From Undaria pinnatifida (taxonomy: Eukaryota > Sar > Phaeophyceae > Laminariales > Alariaceae), in assembly GCA_012845835.1 (NCBI GenBank), contig JABAKD010000029.1:9097194-9161193 (forward strand): a stretch of 64,000 nt of DNA, read 5' to 3'. Position 1 is the stretch's first letter. Each line of letters begins with the position of its first letter. Below are positions 10,982-22,469 of the stretch, piece by piece. Made by a program: the position numbers and the translations under genes. The notes beneath the pieces are model-generated. The model saw nothing but the letters and a program-made list of their open reading frames with translations. It ran no database searches and had not been told where the DNA came from.

Positions 10982-12333
10982 GTTAGGTCTGGGATTATTA
11001 ATAGCAAAATTTTAGAAATAGAATTTGGAAAAAAAATGTCCCATGGTCGTTCTCTGGGAAAATACTCTTCAGGAAATCAACCAATCAGCGATGGGGGGAA
11101 AGGCCCCACATCACCTACAAAAAACTATTCGTGAAAACAAAGCCTGTGCCGCTTGCTGCTTTTCTGCGGCAAAAAAGTTGGAGCGTGTGTAGAAAAAAAA
11201 TAGCTGCTGCTTCTGCTGCTGCTGCTGTCCGAGGTGTACCCAATGGACAGCTAGCGTGGGCGGAACATATCTTCTGGTGGGCCCTTCGGCAAGATGGCCG
11301 ACAGCAGGCCTATGCATCCCGTGTCGGACACGCTTGAAGGCGGAGGTGCTGACCCCCCTCCTGCAGTGCCGTAGTTTTTCCTTTTTCGCGAACCTCCTCC
11401 AGCGTCTTTCCCAACTCTACCTCGCGTACCTCCGACGCAGCACGCTTCACCTCTAGCTCGCGGGAAAGTTGCTGCTGTGCGTGTAGCTCGACTCGCGTCT
11501 GGGCCAAGGCTGCATTTGACTCGTGCCGGAGGTCCTGCTCCAGGTTGAGTTTGCCTTTCTCCTCGGACAACGGATAAGAGACATCTTGCAGCAAAGACTT
11601 TGCCTCAGCGGTCTCGACCCGGCTCTCGTCGCGATGCTTCACGGCCCGGTCACGGATGCCCTCGGCCGCCTCGACACCGCCGCGCTGGATGGCAAGCGCC
11701 CGGCGTGCAGCCGCGCCCGCGTCTGCCGTCGTGATCCCGGTACGCGCCCGATAAGCCTCCTTGACCTTTTGCGAAGTTTTTTTTTTCCTTTCGGTCCGGT
11801 GCCTTCAGGTTTTTTCGAGTTTCTCATGGCTAACTTTGCACCATCACTCTGCCAGAATGACCCAATGGGGCCAACTTTGATTGCGAATTTCTCGCCGGCT
11901 ATTAACTGGATTTAAGAGCGGATTGCTTTGCTGTCTCCGTCAAGTCCCGGCGGAGCGGAATACTGGTATTTTTCCAATACCCAGTTGCAGTTGTTCGACC
12001 CCATTGAGCAAGAGACGAATATAAGCAGAACACACGAGTTTTCCCGCACATTTCCGTCCGATTAGACTTCAAAATATAACGGAAAAATCTGAATAATCAG
12101 TTCTTCCCTCCGTTTACACTGATTACACGTGTCTGTCGAACTTCAGGATCCTACTCGCCTCCTGTGTTGGAGTATTTTATGATACCCTGTAAAACATAAT
12201 TTAGTCTAAAACCACGTAAAAACAGTGTTCGCACTTTTTTTCTCCGAGACATTTTTTCGGATTTTTTGGCGGTTTTCGCCGAATAGATCTGCCATTTTTT
12301 TGGGTCAAATCGACTTCCAGTCCCAGACCTAAC
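10982..12333. mobile_element. 1352-bp insertion with 13-bp inverted termini
   Basis: The left end GTTAGGTCTGGGA (10982-10994) is a perfect inverted match to the right end TCCCAGACCTAAC (12321-12333). Beyond 13 bp the ends diverge. No transposase-like frame is visible; the only coding-like stretch is the coiled-coil fragment at 11310-11767. No short target-site duplication was found. Instead the element is abutted on both sides by the 161-bp direct repeats. It could be a non-autonomous DNA transposon with captured gene sequence, or the internal part of an LTR-like or Penelope/DIRS-like terminal-repeat element. The class is unresolved. Confidence 0.6.
11310..11767 (-). pseudogene. Coiled-coil protein fragment inside the inverted-terminus insertion
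   Basis: An open minus-strand frame runs from about 11767 (after ..ttcgcaaaag, a possible acceptor) to a stop at 11310. It passes through an Ala-rich stretch (TTADAGAAARRALAI) into a charged helical stretch (ALAQTRVELHAQQQL, EVKRAASEVREVELGKTLEE) with heptad-like spacing and no glycine or proline for about 60 residues. No start Met and no partner exon were found. A possible donor GTCAGC lies near 11357. It may be a host exon captured by the element or part of the element's own protein. I do not recognise the family. Confidence 0.45.
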
Positions 12334-12494
12334 AGTATATGCTGGCTGCGTCATAGCCAGTACCTTGGATCCGAACAGTACACTGGTCGAGGTGAATCCC
12401 GGACGATCGTGCCCCCCCGGCTGGAGAGGGGGTTTCGCTGGAGGCGCCCTCGGAGGGCCCTGCTGGAGGCGCCATGCCGGAGGCCCGTCTATAC
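12334..12494 (+). repeat. 161-bp direct repeat, right copy
   Basis: Partner of 10821-10981. It begins immediately after the inverted terminus TCCCAGACCTAAC and ends at ..GTCTATAC. Confidence 0.9.
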
Positions 12495-13209
12495 GTGTTT
12501 TGGCTTCACTGGATATAAAACAAGCTAGAGTTCGCGCGATGTTTCAAGGGTACTTCCTGGATCTCAAAGATGGTATAATAGTTGAACCTGTAAAAACAGA
12601 AAAAAAGCGGACCAACTGTGTGTCCCTATCTCTCCTCTCTCTTCTCATTTTCGAAAACATGTCTCTCTCTCGGCGCTGCCCAAGTTGTTGAGTTCCCGTT
12701 GTGTTGGTGTAATACAAGAAAAGCGAAGCATACAGTAATACCTGATAGTACAGAAGGAAAAGCGGGCCAAGTGTATGGACCTCTCGTGCCTGTCGTAAAG
12801 TTTGTGTACACCTCTCTCGGCGCTCGGTACCGCGCATTTTTACGGGTTTCCATTGTATTAGGAGGCATTGCTGTGGAACGTACACGGGAGTGTACGAAGT
12901 ACTGGCAGCACGACATATGTCCGTCGACGGTCTAGTTTCGAGACGCCAAGCCTCTCTAGACCAAATCTACTAGCCTCTGTACACGTAGCACTTGCTTGCG
13001 CGCGGCAATGTTCTCATACGACCAATAGAAAGAGACTGCGGACACGAGTGTTGATTTGTACAGTAGCCAAGCCCAACAACAAGCCCGTTCCCTCCCACTA
13101 CCGGTGTGCAGCAGACAGCAATACATGGCACAGGGCACCCACTGGTCGAGGCTGGGTGGGTTACTTGGGAAAGAGTGCTTCAACTCCAACTTCAGCATAC
13201 TCATCACTC

Positions 13210-14580
13210 GTATCGACTTTCGAATTTCTCGTTTTCCTGCAAATCTCAGCCTAGTGTATGTTTTCCCTGAGGCCATCTCGTATAATAGCGTGACGAATCC
13301 GAAAATGAGATGATTTTTTGGGTAGCAAAACGAGAGGGGCAGAATCGAATGGACAACCCTTGCAATAAAACCCGAATTTGCGGATTGTTTTTCGGACAAC
13401 GTTCTCGCGAAATGATCAACAATGGCGATCGCTCGACTACGTAATCGTACGAGTTCGCCGCACCGAAGCATCCCAACGCACGCAGATAAAGTTTTGTAGG
13501 TGGGGCGAGGGATAACACGCCGTGTTCGCTTCACGCTAGGAGGCTTGTCTTCCCCCTCGCTCCGGTTGATCTTATTCATCAACAACGGCGAGTATGTCGC
13601 AGACGGCGGTTGCTCTTGTCCTCGACGACGAGTAGTGTGTGTTACCAGGTATGTGTTTGGCGAACGTTGCAATCGCGACTGCGAGGAGAATGGCGAGGCT
13701 CTCGTAGTTGTCACCATTACACTATCCGATCCCATCGGCTCGTGGCGAGGCCCGAGGTGTGTGCCAGAGGGTAGCGCGACACAGCATCAGAAACACGGAC
13801 ACACCTATGATACGTGTTGCTTGCTGAGATAGATATTTCTGATGCGCGTCTCGCGTCTTCTGCTACTATTACTGCTGTTTTTTTACTTGTCACACGCTTG
13901 TTGCCTCCCATGACGTATGGAAAACCAAATCGGGGTGCCATTTTCCTGCCATTTTCGGATATGATTTTAGAAGCCATCTCTTATGATAGCTTATCCGAAT
14001 CGAAAATTAAATGGATTTTCGGGTCTTAGAACCAGACAGGCACAATAGGATCCACAACCCTTACAACGAAACCCGAACTTACGGATTTTTTTTCGGAAAA
14101 AATTCACGCGAAATAACCGACAACAGCGATCGCTCTACTACGTGTACTCATGCGAGTTCGCCGCACCCGAGCGGCTCAGCACACGCAGATGAAGCTTTGT
14201 AGGTGGGGCGAGGGAAAACACGCCGTGTGCGCTTCGCATTTCCCCTCGCTCCCGTCGATCTCGTGCATGAACACCGACATGTCGCATGCGGCGGCTGTCC
14301 TCGTCCTCGGTACGAGTAGTGCGTGTTTTGTGTTCATGCTGCAATCGCGACTTCAAGGAGATCGGCGAGGCTTTCGTAGTCGTCACCATCACAATCTGAT
14401 CCAACTGGATCGTGGTGAGGCCCGGGGTGTGTGCCAGTGGGTAGCGGGACAGCAGCAGAAGCACGAGTACGCTTGCTTAATAGATGTGCCTTATGCGTAT
14501 CTTGTGTCTCGTACTAATCGTACTACTGTTTTCGGCTTGTTACACGCTTGTTGCTTCCCATGTCGAATGGAGAACCAACT
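13210..14580 (+). repeat. Tandem duplication of a roughly 700-bp unit
   Basis: Unit 1 (about 13210-13960) and unit 2 (about 13965-14580) share ordered blocks at perhaps 75-80% identity: CGAGTTCGCCGCACC, TAGGTGGGGCGAGGGA, ACACGCCGTGT, CACACGCTTGTTGC and GGCCCG(A/G)GGTGTGTGCCAG. Frames differ between the units, so this is not a conserved coding repeat. Confidence 0.75.
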
Positions 14581-14604
14581 CCGGATGTCATTTTCGGATA
14601 CGAT

Positions 14605-14910
14605 GTTATCCGAAACTGGGCCCCCATTTCGGGTCGAGGCCGACCTCAAAACGATATCCGAAAATGGAATCCTGGAGATATCCAGTTTCGGGTCTATAAG
14701 ATTTGCAAACTGGCGTTGCGGCCAGAAAACGTTCATTTCCGGATACAGAGTAACGGTGTTGGAAGTTACCAGTATAAGTTGGCAGGTATGGCCGTATCCG
14801 AAACTGGGCCCCCATTTTCGGGTGGGGACCGACCTGAAAACGATATCCGATTGTAGAAGCCATAAAATTCACCAGTGTGCGATCCAAAAACGTTCATTTT
14901 CGGATCCAGA
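14605..14910 (+). repeat. Tandem repeat, 193-bp spacing
   Basis: TATCCGAAACTGGGCCCCCA at about 14605 recurs at about 14798. The following block (GACCTCAAAACGATATCCGA / GACCTGAAAACGATATCCGA) is also shared. It looks like a third, shortened continuation of the 700-bp duplication to its left. Confidence 0.7.
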
Positions 14911-16574
14911 TTCGGTGTTCACAAGAGATGGCCATAATAATTACACGTACAAAATTATAGCTGCTGCTCAGAGAAGGCTCCTCAGCTTTTCTTAGACGTA
15001 TTTTTGAGGTTTTGCCGTGCTGGCTTGCGATGAGGATCGCCCCTCGGCCCGAAACTCCCTCAGCTTGCTCCCCGACCCCAACTGTGTCGGAGGAGGTCTC
15101 GGGTGTGCTTGCATCGTGCCCGGACTGCCGGCTGGCAGGATGTGCTGCACTCGTGTTTGGCAAAAATATTTCAAATACGTCAGATGCGAGTTCGACCAGT
15201 TGAGCGATCGATACTGACTTCCGGCAGTTGAGTGGTCTAGATTTGCAAGCTGAGTGATTCATGAGTCTCGTGGGCAATACATAAAAGTAGTCGCGTACAG
15301 GGGATAAGAGAGGAGAGAAGTCTAGGCACATCTGGTTGGACTGCTACAAATCATGATAAAGCAGCAATACGATCGAGGTACGAGGCGGTTTGGCCATTAC
15401 GGCTGCTGCTATTGTTGTAGTATCATAGTCCTGCCATACCACCCGCCGGTACTTTCATGTACGTGGCATATGATCCGATCATGGATTTCTCGTCCTCCCT
15501 ATCGTTCCTTTGCTTTATCCCTTCAAAATATTTTAAAAATGGAAATATCCCTTCAATATATACAAACACCCTCCACACTCGCCCCACCTCATACTTGCAA
15601 TACCATGAACTTATTAAATACCACACCGTACCCCTTGGCAGCAATTTGTCGCCTCTACGGTCCCTTTTCGCTTCGTTTACTAGGTAACTGACTTACGGGC
15701 TTGCGCGGAGCCGCAGGCGGGCGTCAGCCCGCCGCGTCGACGCCCCGCTGGTAGTGTGTGTGCAGCATATGATGCTTGCAGAGTAAAATACGTGCTGATG
15801 GGTAAACCAGGAGCCAGGCAAACGCATCTTTCGGCGACGTAAAAGAGTACGAGAGCTTCAACTACAGCGTGCGTGTAGACAGCCTCAGAAGCTTTGCCTC
15901 AGGTAGCCTCGGGTATCGTACGACACAACAATCAAATGCGCAACCAATTGCGGTGTTGTGTCGGTTACAGCACTTGGTTCGTTCAAGGTTTGAGGTTTGT
16001 ACCGGGATCTGATTGATGTACCAGACAGCAGGTAAACAGGGCTGTCCTCACTATATGACCCTAGATGACCCATGATGAAAAGTGCCCTACGATTGAAGGG
16101 AACAATGCTCTGGCACCCACAGCTTAGACACTCTGCACGAGAGCTCCGCCACATTAACGCACCATTAGACTTACGAGAGCCAGGCGACTGGGTCGCAGCG
16201 GCAGCACCGCTTTCCTTGCATCACACGCAACCAATCTCGTGCATGCTCTTCAAAATTTGCCCTCGGACAAAATGAAGTCCCTACGTAGACTCAGCAGTAT
16301 TCGACTCTACCCGGTACAAATATTTCCAAATATAAATGTCGTTTCGTTATCAATATTTAATACAAAACGGTCTTTACATTTACAGACAAGTTGGAACCAT
16401 ACAGAGCATGAACACACAGGCCAGCGATACAGGGAGCACCTACGAACGATATGAGCTGGTGCTTTGTGCTGCATTCAATGCTTTCTCTTGCTCCTACCTA
16501 GCTTATCGAGAACAACCAGCAGCGGTATCAACACTCAACACTAAACAAGCAACCCCATCGCCGTTACCGCTTAC
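14911..16574. other. No confident gene
   Basis: A minus-strand frame at 14992-15220 (IAQLVELASDVFEIFLPN.., then Ser/Thr/Gly-rich) has protein-like composition but no clear splice partners. 16020-16110 on the minus strand resembles 38895-38960 (CATCATGGGTCATC.. / GATGATGGGTGACC..), which suggests another dispersed repeat. Confidence 0.4.
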
Positions 16575-16900
16575 CTTTGCGCAGCTTCCTCGCTCCTCTG
16601 CTGCCCTGCTCGTTGGCCGGCCTCAGCTGCGTTCTCATCTCTCGAATAGCCGGCCCCGTGTCTGCATCCTCCATTGGCGGAGTCTTGACGACGTCCCGCC
16701 CCTCTTCTCGAGGGGCCGCGTAAACCAATTTGGGAGCAGCAGCAGCGGTAGACAGGCCCGCTTTAGGCTGGCCATGCAGAGCTGAGGCTCCACCGTGAGA
16801 GGCACCACCACTGGTTGTTCTTTGTGCCTCGGCGCCGTTTGATGGTGTTCCAGCGAGAAGGAGCGAGAGCGATGGCCGTGACGTAGAACCAACGGTTGCT
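16575..16900 (-). CDS. Putative exon of an unrecognised Ala/Gly-rich protein
   Basis: A minus-strand open frame ends at a good donor (CTGCGCAAAG|GTAAGC at 16575/16574). Its last part (LVYAAPREEGRDVVKTPPME, then REMRTQLRPANEQGSRGARK) has coding-like composition. The upstream limit is not fixed: acceptors are possible near 16825 and 16900. No neighbouring exon was identified and the family is not recognised. Confidence 0.3.
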
Positions 16901-18370
16901 CCTCGCCAGGACGCCGAGACGACCCTAGTGCATCGGCAAAGCATATTCACCATGCAAGCTAACAGCAAGACCAAGTCTACTTCGTATTGCAAGCCCCACA
17001 CGCAGAGCAACTCTGTCTCAAGGCAGCTGGCTGGCCAAACGCTCACGGGCATCCCTTCATCGCAAAACACGCCTTCTGTTTTCATGGGTGGAAGGGGACG
17101 TACATTTTGCATTGACCAATCATACTGCGTAGACAACGGTTTTCTCAGCGAGATTACCGATATTTTGATTTTCCCCCTCCGTCCCCTTCCGCAGCGGAGC
17201 ACTTGCGTTGCTGCCGAGTTCCTTTTGCATCCCACGTGCCCTCCTTCTGCGTGCTCGCTCTATCTTCAGCGCACCCTACATCCACGAAGGTGAGTGTGAG
17301 CCCTGGTCTCGCGTGCTGTGGATTGCACTTCCGCGACAGGCTGCGCACCTCTGATAATGCGAAAAGTATGCATTGGGATAAATCGCCGTGCCCGGAGTCT
17401 ACGTACATGGTAGAGACTGAACATCATTCCGAGTTGTTTTCGAGGCAAAGCAATACCATGCAGGCGCGAGTCACCGACGTCGACTGACGCGCCGGCGGTA
17501 CCTTTGCACTGCGGTGGTAGTACCTGTCGACGGCCTCCCCTACCCCAAATCCTAGTTTTACTCTAGTCTAACTGCAAAGATGCCGACCCGTCCGTCCGTC
17601 GATTCAGGTTCCAAATTCTTTATTAGCCAACGCCCACCGAGCCAGCTGGGGAAAAGAGCGAAGGCTCAGCTCAATGTTCTCTCTCACGAGTTGCTCAAAC
17701 GAACTGCCCTGCCTCGCCCCCCTGAATCCAAACAATGCCTTGCCACACCATGGCACGTGCACCCACCCACCACACGCAACACCCACCACCCTGATCTTGG
17801 GCTAGCCTACGATCGCAACCCTCCAGTTTTCCGCGTGCCTACTTGCGATGACGACGATGATGAACGCGGGTGTTTTTTTTGCAGCCCGATTTTCTGGCCC
17901 GTCAGCAGCAGTGGGTGGATGGCTGTCTTTGTATTTGTCTAATCTGATTAATGGCTAAAATAAATTGAAAATGGTGTTCGAAACTCGAGCCATTATACGA
18001 CTCGTAGCTATTCGGAGTACTTTTCTTTCCAAAATGATCCCCGGTTTTTACATCATACTCCACCGCACGTTTCTTCCTCGACGTTCTCTCCCTCCTTCTT
18101 GCCCCCACCCCATTCGCTCCCTTCGCCCCCTCGCCATTGTCTGGCCTCCTTGCCGTTGCCTGGCTCCTTTGCCATTGCCTGGCATCCTTGTTGTCGCTTC
18201 TTTCGTGGAATGGGCTACTCCACTTTTGTTCGCTAAAAACATAGGCGGAGGGCAACGCTTCTTAAAGCAAAAAAACTAAAAGATGGTGGAATTTTCTCCG
18301 TTGCCCGTCATCTTCGTGGCTAGCGCGGTGAGTTCGAGTTTCGTTTGTCAATCCACATGATGAAAAAATG
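16901..18370. other. No confident gene
   Basis: A + frame starting at 17580 (MPTRPSVDSGSKFFISQRPP..) and low-complexity stretches are visible. None has splice or motif support. Confidence 0.3.
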
Positions 18371-18373
18371 TCG

Positions 18374-18495
18374 AAGGATATAGGTCGGCGACGCCCCTTG
18401 AAACTACAAGTATAGTCTATGCTTGCTCTGTTGTACCAGGGCATGAGGGTCAACAAGGTGACGCTAATTGATCTGTGCGCGATGAAATGGTTTTG
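18374..18495 (+). repeat. Dispersed repeat D1, copy
   Basis: AAGGATATAGGTCGGCGACG, CCCCTTGAAACTAC, GAGGGTCAACAAGGTGACG and ATCTGTGCGCGATGAAA match D1 in order. Confidence 0.65.
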
Positions 18496-18499
18496 CACA

Positions 18500-19800
18500 T
18501 ATCGTAGTTTTCGATGTCATTTTCGATCTCACAATGACGCCGCCGTGGAAGATATACTATACCAGTCGTAAGTAGGACCACAGACAAGGCAGCAATGCGC
18601 CCAAACCCTCTATAAATCTGTTATTAGTATTCGGAGACCATTCGTCTATTGAATTAATAGTGCTGCCCCGACACCGGCTGGGTGGTGTTATCTGCTTTGT
18701 TCCTGCGTGTTCGCCCCCTTAATTGATAGGCTTTGTTTTTCGTATTGTGTGTGTTCGATACGGGGGCGACGATGACGGCATTAGCACATTGGCACAACTG
18801 CTGTCGTCAGAAACAACAGCAGTGCACAGGTGATAGGCCATTTGGCAATGCTTCTACTCCTACAGGGTAGGGTCACCTACAGAGTGGGGTCACCTACAGA
18901 GTAGGGTCATTCGAAACCCAGCATTGTTACGGTTGCTGCCCCAGATGTTGGTTGGATGGCGTCGTCTGCTGTGTTGCTACTTTTAGTTGCTCTGGCTGTA
19001 CGTTGTGCTTTGTTTTTCATTTTTTTTTCGTCGCAACACGCTATTTCATCCTGTTTCCCTCTTTCTTTCCACTTGTTTTTTCCCTTTTTCTCTTCTTTTT
19101 TCCTTCTTGTTTTGTTGTTGCTAACTGCAGATAGTCTGGTGTGCTGGCTTCCATATTTTGTTTTTTTTTTGTTTAAATTATTCTACATACTCCATTTGTG
19201 AATTCAACAAAGTTAGGGTCAATACTCATTTTTCCAATCACCTTTTGCTTTGCGATCTGCGTGGTACACCGGCCGCTCGATTTTACAGGTGTATTATCGT
19301 ATTACTTTTTTTTCTTTGAATGTGTATGATCCCACGTCCTAGGTATGTTGCCGGGGTGTTATTTAGCCGCTTGCTCACCGCGGTTGGCATTGCATGGCCG
19401 AATCACCTGGTTGTATTTTAATGTTGTATCGCAGCAGAGCTCGTCCCTCTTGTGAGGCAAAATTGAGCATCAGCAGTACGAGTAGTCAGCACGGACACTG
19501 GTTGTGCAGGATGTACAGACGGCAGGGTGGAACATATCAGTTTTACGTGAAAACACACACACCGGCGTTTCCGATGTTGGTGTAGTGTGCGTTGTTTCTG
19601 GTGCTAGTAGGTGAATCTCGTCCCCCCTTTGAGACTTGAAAATTGACGATTAAGGCATCTGCCGGTGCTGTTTGGCGATGACAAAATTGGTGCCCGAACT
19701 AGGGCAATGCAAAGGCCCGTACGGAACGGGTGCAGCATGATTCGTATATGCTCGTACTGCGGCGCACTCACGCTACTTGTAGACGCTTGAAATATAGCAA
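18500..19800. other. No gene seen
   Basis: AT-rich and T-rich sequence. A short triplicated motif ACAGAGT(A/G)GGGTCACCT lies at about 18860-18910. There is no supported coding frame. Confidence 0.4.
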
Positions 19801-19810
19801 TCGTCGTTTT

Positions 19811-20100
19811 TTCGGTAGCTACACGGGTCGCTGAAGGGTTGCTCGTGGGTTCAAGTCTCACTGAGTGCGCCATCGTGCTCGTAACGGGCTTTTCATGCGT
19901 AAAAATTGACGTGGGGGCGAGAGGTGAGTTCGCAAAATTCGATGAAAGTGGACGAGCATAAAGAGCTAAAAAAGGGGGAATGGCGAACCCCATGCACGGT
20001 AACAATGAACGCAAGTACCGGGGGGGAGAAGGGAAAGGCACCCATGACCAGGGCTTCTCCAGAAAGTCGCTGAGGGTAAATAAAGCCTCCATGAATAGCG
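19811..20100 (+). repeat. SINE-A family, copy with tRNA-like promoter
   Basis: An A-box-like TAGCTACACGGG at 19816 and a B-box-like GGGTTCAAGTCTC at 19847 precede a body (AAATTGACGTGGGGGCGAG, GGTGAGTTCGCAAAATTCGA, GATGAAAGTGGACGAGCA). The tail (GGGGGGAGAAGGGA, CCATGACCAGGGCTTCTCCA, GTCGCTGAGGGTAAATAAAG) is shared with 4105-4300 and 24750-25030. RNA polymerase III transcription is inferred from the boxes. Confidence 0.65.
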
Positions 20101-20689
20101 AGTTGACCTGGAGAGAATGAAGTGATGATCAAGAATATAAGAGATGAAGCTTATTCATCATTTTTCCGTAATACCCATAGCTTATGAATCATATTTTGAA
20201 AACATAACGTGTCCCAGGAATACTATTAATAATACTAGGCATGTTGGGATAATGCATGGCACAGGGGAGAGAAACGAGCAGGAGTATTTTCAGCACGTTT
20301 TGTTTTCTTCTTTTTCTTTCCCGCCCCTTTTTTTCTCTCCTGTTTTTCGACTGCATGTTCCTTTTTGTATTCGGCCTCGTGTACGTGCTTTTGTATGACG
20401 ACGACCCGACGATATTATTTTTCGGTTATTTTCCACGTCTACCTGGGTTTTCGCTTTTTTGTTCACTTTTTTGTGTTTGTGTTCGTGGCATTTCTTCTCT
20501 ACGTCGGGCACACTTGCTTTGTTTGTACAGACAGCAGCAGCAGCAGCGTTTGTCGGGACGATACTCGTACTGCTGTAGTTGGTGCCCGTATTATGTACTG
20601 TATACCACTATTTAGCAGATTTAGCATACCACGAAATACCGTGGATGCGATATATCTTACTACTACCATTTTTTTTTTTTTTTTTTTAA

Positions 20690-20835
20690 CACACATATAC
20701 TTTCCAGCTTCTGGACAAGACGTGGTCACAGGTGTCGTCCCTTCTTCCCCCCGGTTCTTCCCTTCAATTTTTATCGCGCATAGCGTTCAGCAATCCCACT
20801 GCTCGTCGATTTTTCATCGAGTGTCGCGATTTTTA
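20690..20835 (-). repeat. SINE-A family, inverted partial copy
   Basis: The reverse complement contains GGGGGGAAGAAGGGACGACA, CCTGTGACCACGTC and ATCGACGAGCAGTGGGATTG, matching 4105-4300 and the body of the 24750 copy. Confidence 0.55.
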
Positions 20836-20839
20836 CACC

Positions 20840-21767
20840 TGGTACCTGGTATGTCGATATGCTGAACTGGGTTTCCAGTCGCCATGAATGAAACAGCCCC
20901 TTACGGAAGGACAGAGCAGCAAGCAGCAAGATTACCGCTGCCAACCTGTTCCAAGCAAAATTCCTAGCAGCCTGTACCTCGGAAACGCCTAGAGGGGTTT
21001 CCAAATTACCAGAAATATAAAACTCTTTTACTGCCGCAAGGACGATCCCACTCTAATTTCGATAGGATAGTTCCACAACGGGTAAGACGATCATGCAGCG
21101 GTACAGGCACAGGTGTCATCGTGCTATAGCATGTGGTACAGCGTAAAACTCGTTTTATGGACTTGGGACACACGCCCTGCCCTATTAAATTGGTCCGGGC
21201 TGCTTCGTGTGGCTGATGCTAAACCGTATACTTCGAAATATGCTAAGAACTTTTTTTGGACACATTTCCCTATGAAGTCTCGTAGGCCACCCGTCGGGGT
21301 CAAGGCGGCCATGTGTCGTGGCGATTGACGAAATTAAGAACAGCATTGTTCCTCAGTCATATCTCCTGTCCGTCATGTTTTGGTCATGTTTTAATTTGCA
21401 TGGCAATTTCGCACTGTTTGTGTTGAGCGTCACACATTTCGTAATATGATAATATTATAATATCATAATGTCATACCGCACCGCCCGACGTTGCAGCCCT
21501 GCACCCAGAGTAGACTAATTAGCAGATTTAGCACCTTACGAAAGTACAGTGAGTGTGCTATATCTTACTACCACGCATTATGCCGTGTCTGTTACATACA
21601 TGCTTATGGTGACAAGAAGCACCTCAAATCCCTTGAACCGCGCCCACGTTATATCAATCGTAGGCGCATCACGAGGAGTTAGAGTTGGGGGATTTTTTTA
21701 CGTGGGGTCGTAAACACTTCCAGAGTATATACCCTAACGCCTTACATTGCAGCAATATCGACATATT
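20840..21767. other. No gene seen
   Basis: Short frames only. No motif, splice or repeat structure that I can support. Confidence 0.35.
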
Positions 21768-22468
21768 GGGCCATTTCTTACACAGTCGAAAAAGGGCAAG
21801 TCGACTGAGAATTCCGACTGGCGGGTCCACTCGAAAAACTCGACTTTTTCGACTGGATCCTCCAGTTAAAAAGCTCTGTCGAAAAAGTTTTACACGTGTG
21901 TTTTGAACCGATCGCATCGCTCATCCCACCACCAAACACACACCCACACGGCCACACACACATGCCAGGTACCCATGCCAGGTACCACACTGCAGTATTT
22001 TACAAGGCGCTGATGCTGGCTTGTCTATCCCTGCTGTTGCTTCTCGCAGCATGTCAGCGTGGCGCATTCCTAGTTCCGCTCGCCAGCAGCGTGTATCACA
22101 CGACGGCAGCAGCGCGCGGTCTCGATCCCATGCTGCCAACAACGGCTGCGCCTGCTGTAGCTTTGGCGGCTCTCGGCTGAGTGCAACTCCACGAACGTAG
22201 CTTTGGCGGCTTTCGGCTAAGCCCAAAGCCACCAACTCGCTGGGACGAAGGTTTGTCGAGCCGTTGCTCGCGGAGAAAGCGCAAAGCACAGAGCTGCTAA
22301 CCGATGTCGCCTGTTGTACAGCCGTACTCCCTTACACCAACCGCCTCTAGGAAGAGCACAAGAGCTATAAAATCGACTCGACTGACGATAAGAAGAAGGA
22401 CCAGAATAATCCAGTCGAAAAGGGCCGCGTTTTCGACTTGCAGAATCCGACTGTATAAGAAATGGCAA
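21768..22468. repeat. Inverted-repeat element, about 700 bp
   Basis: The left arm starts GCCATTTCTTACACAGTCG; the right arm ends CGACTGTATAAGAAATGGC. Both arms (about 100 bp each) are built from GTCGA/TCGAC-rich motifs such as TTTTTCGACTGGAT and AATCCAGTCGAAAA. The interior holds two copies of GTAGCTTTGGCGGCT.TCGGCT and no coding signal. A MITE or foldback element is likely. Confidence 0.55.
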
Positions 22469-22469
22469 T

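Noticed and set aside
10785..12494. A simple LTR retrotransposon with 161-bp LTRs
   Set aside because: The repeats lack TG..CA ends, no polypurine tract or pol motif was seen, and perfect inverted 13-mers sit inside the repeats.
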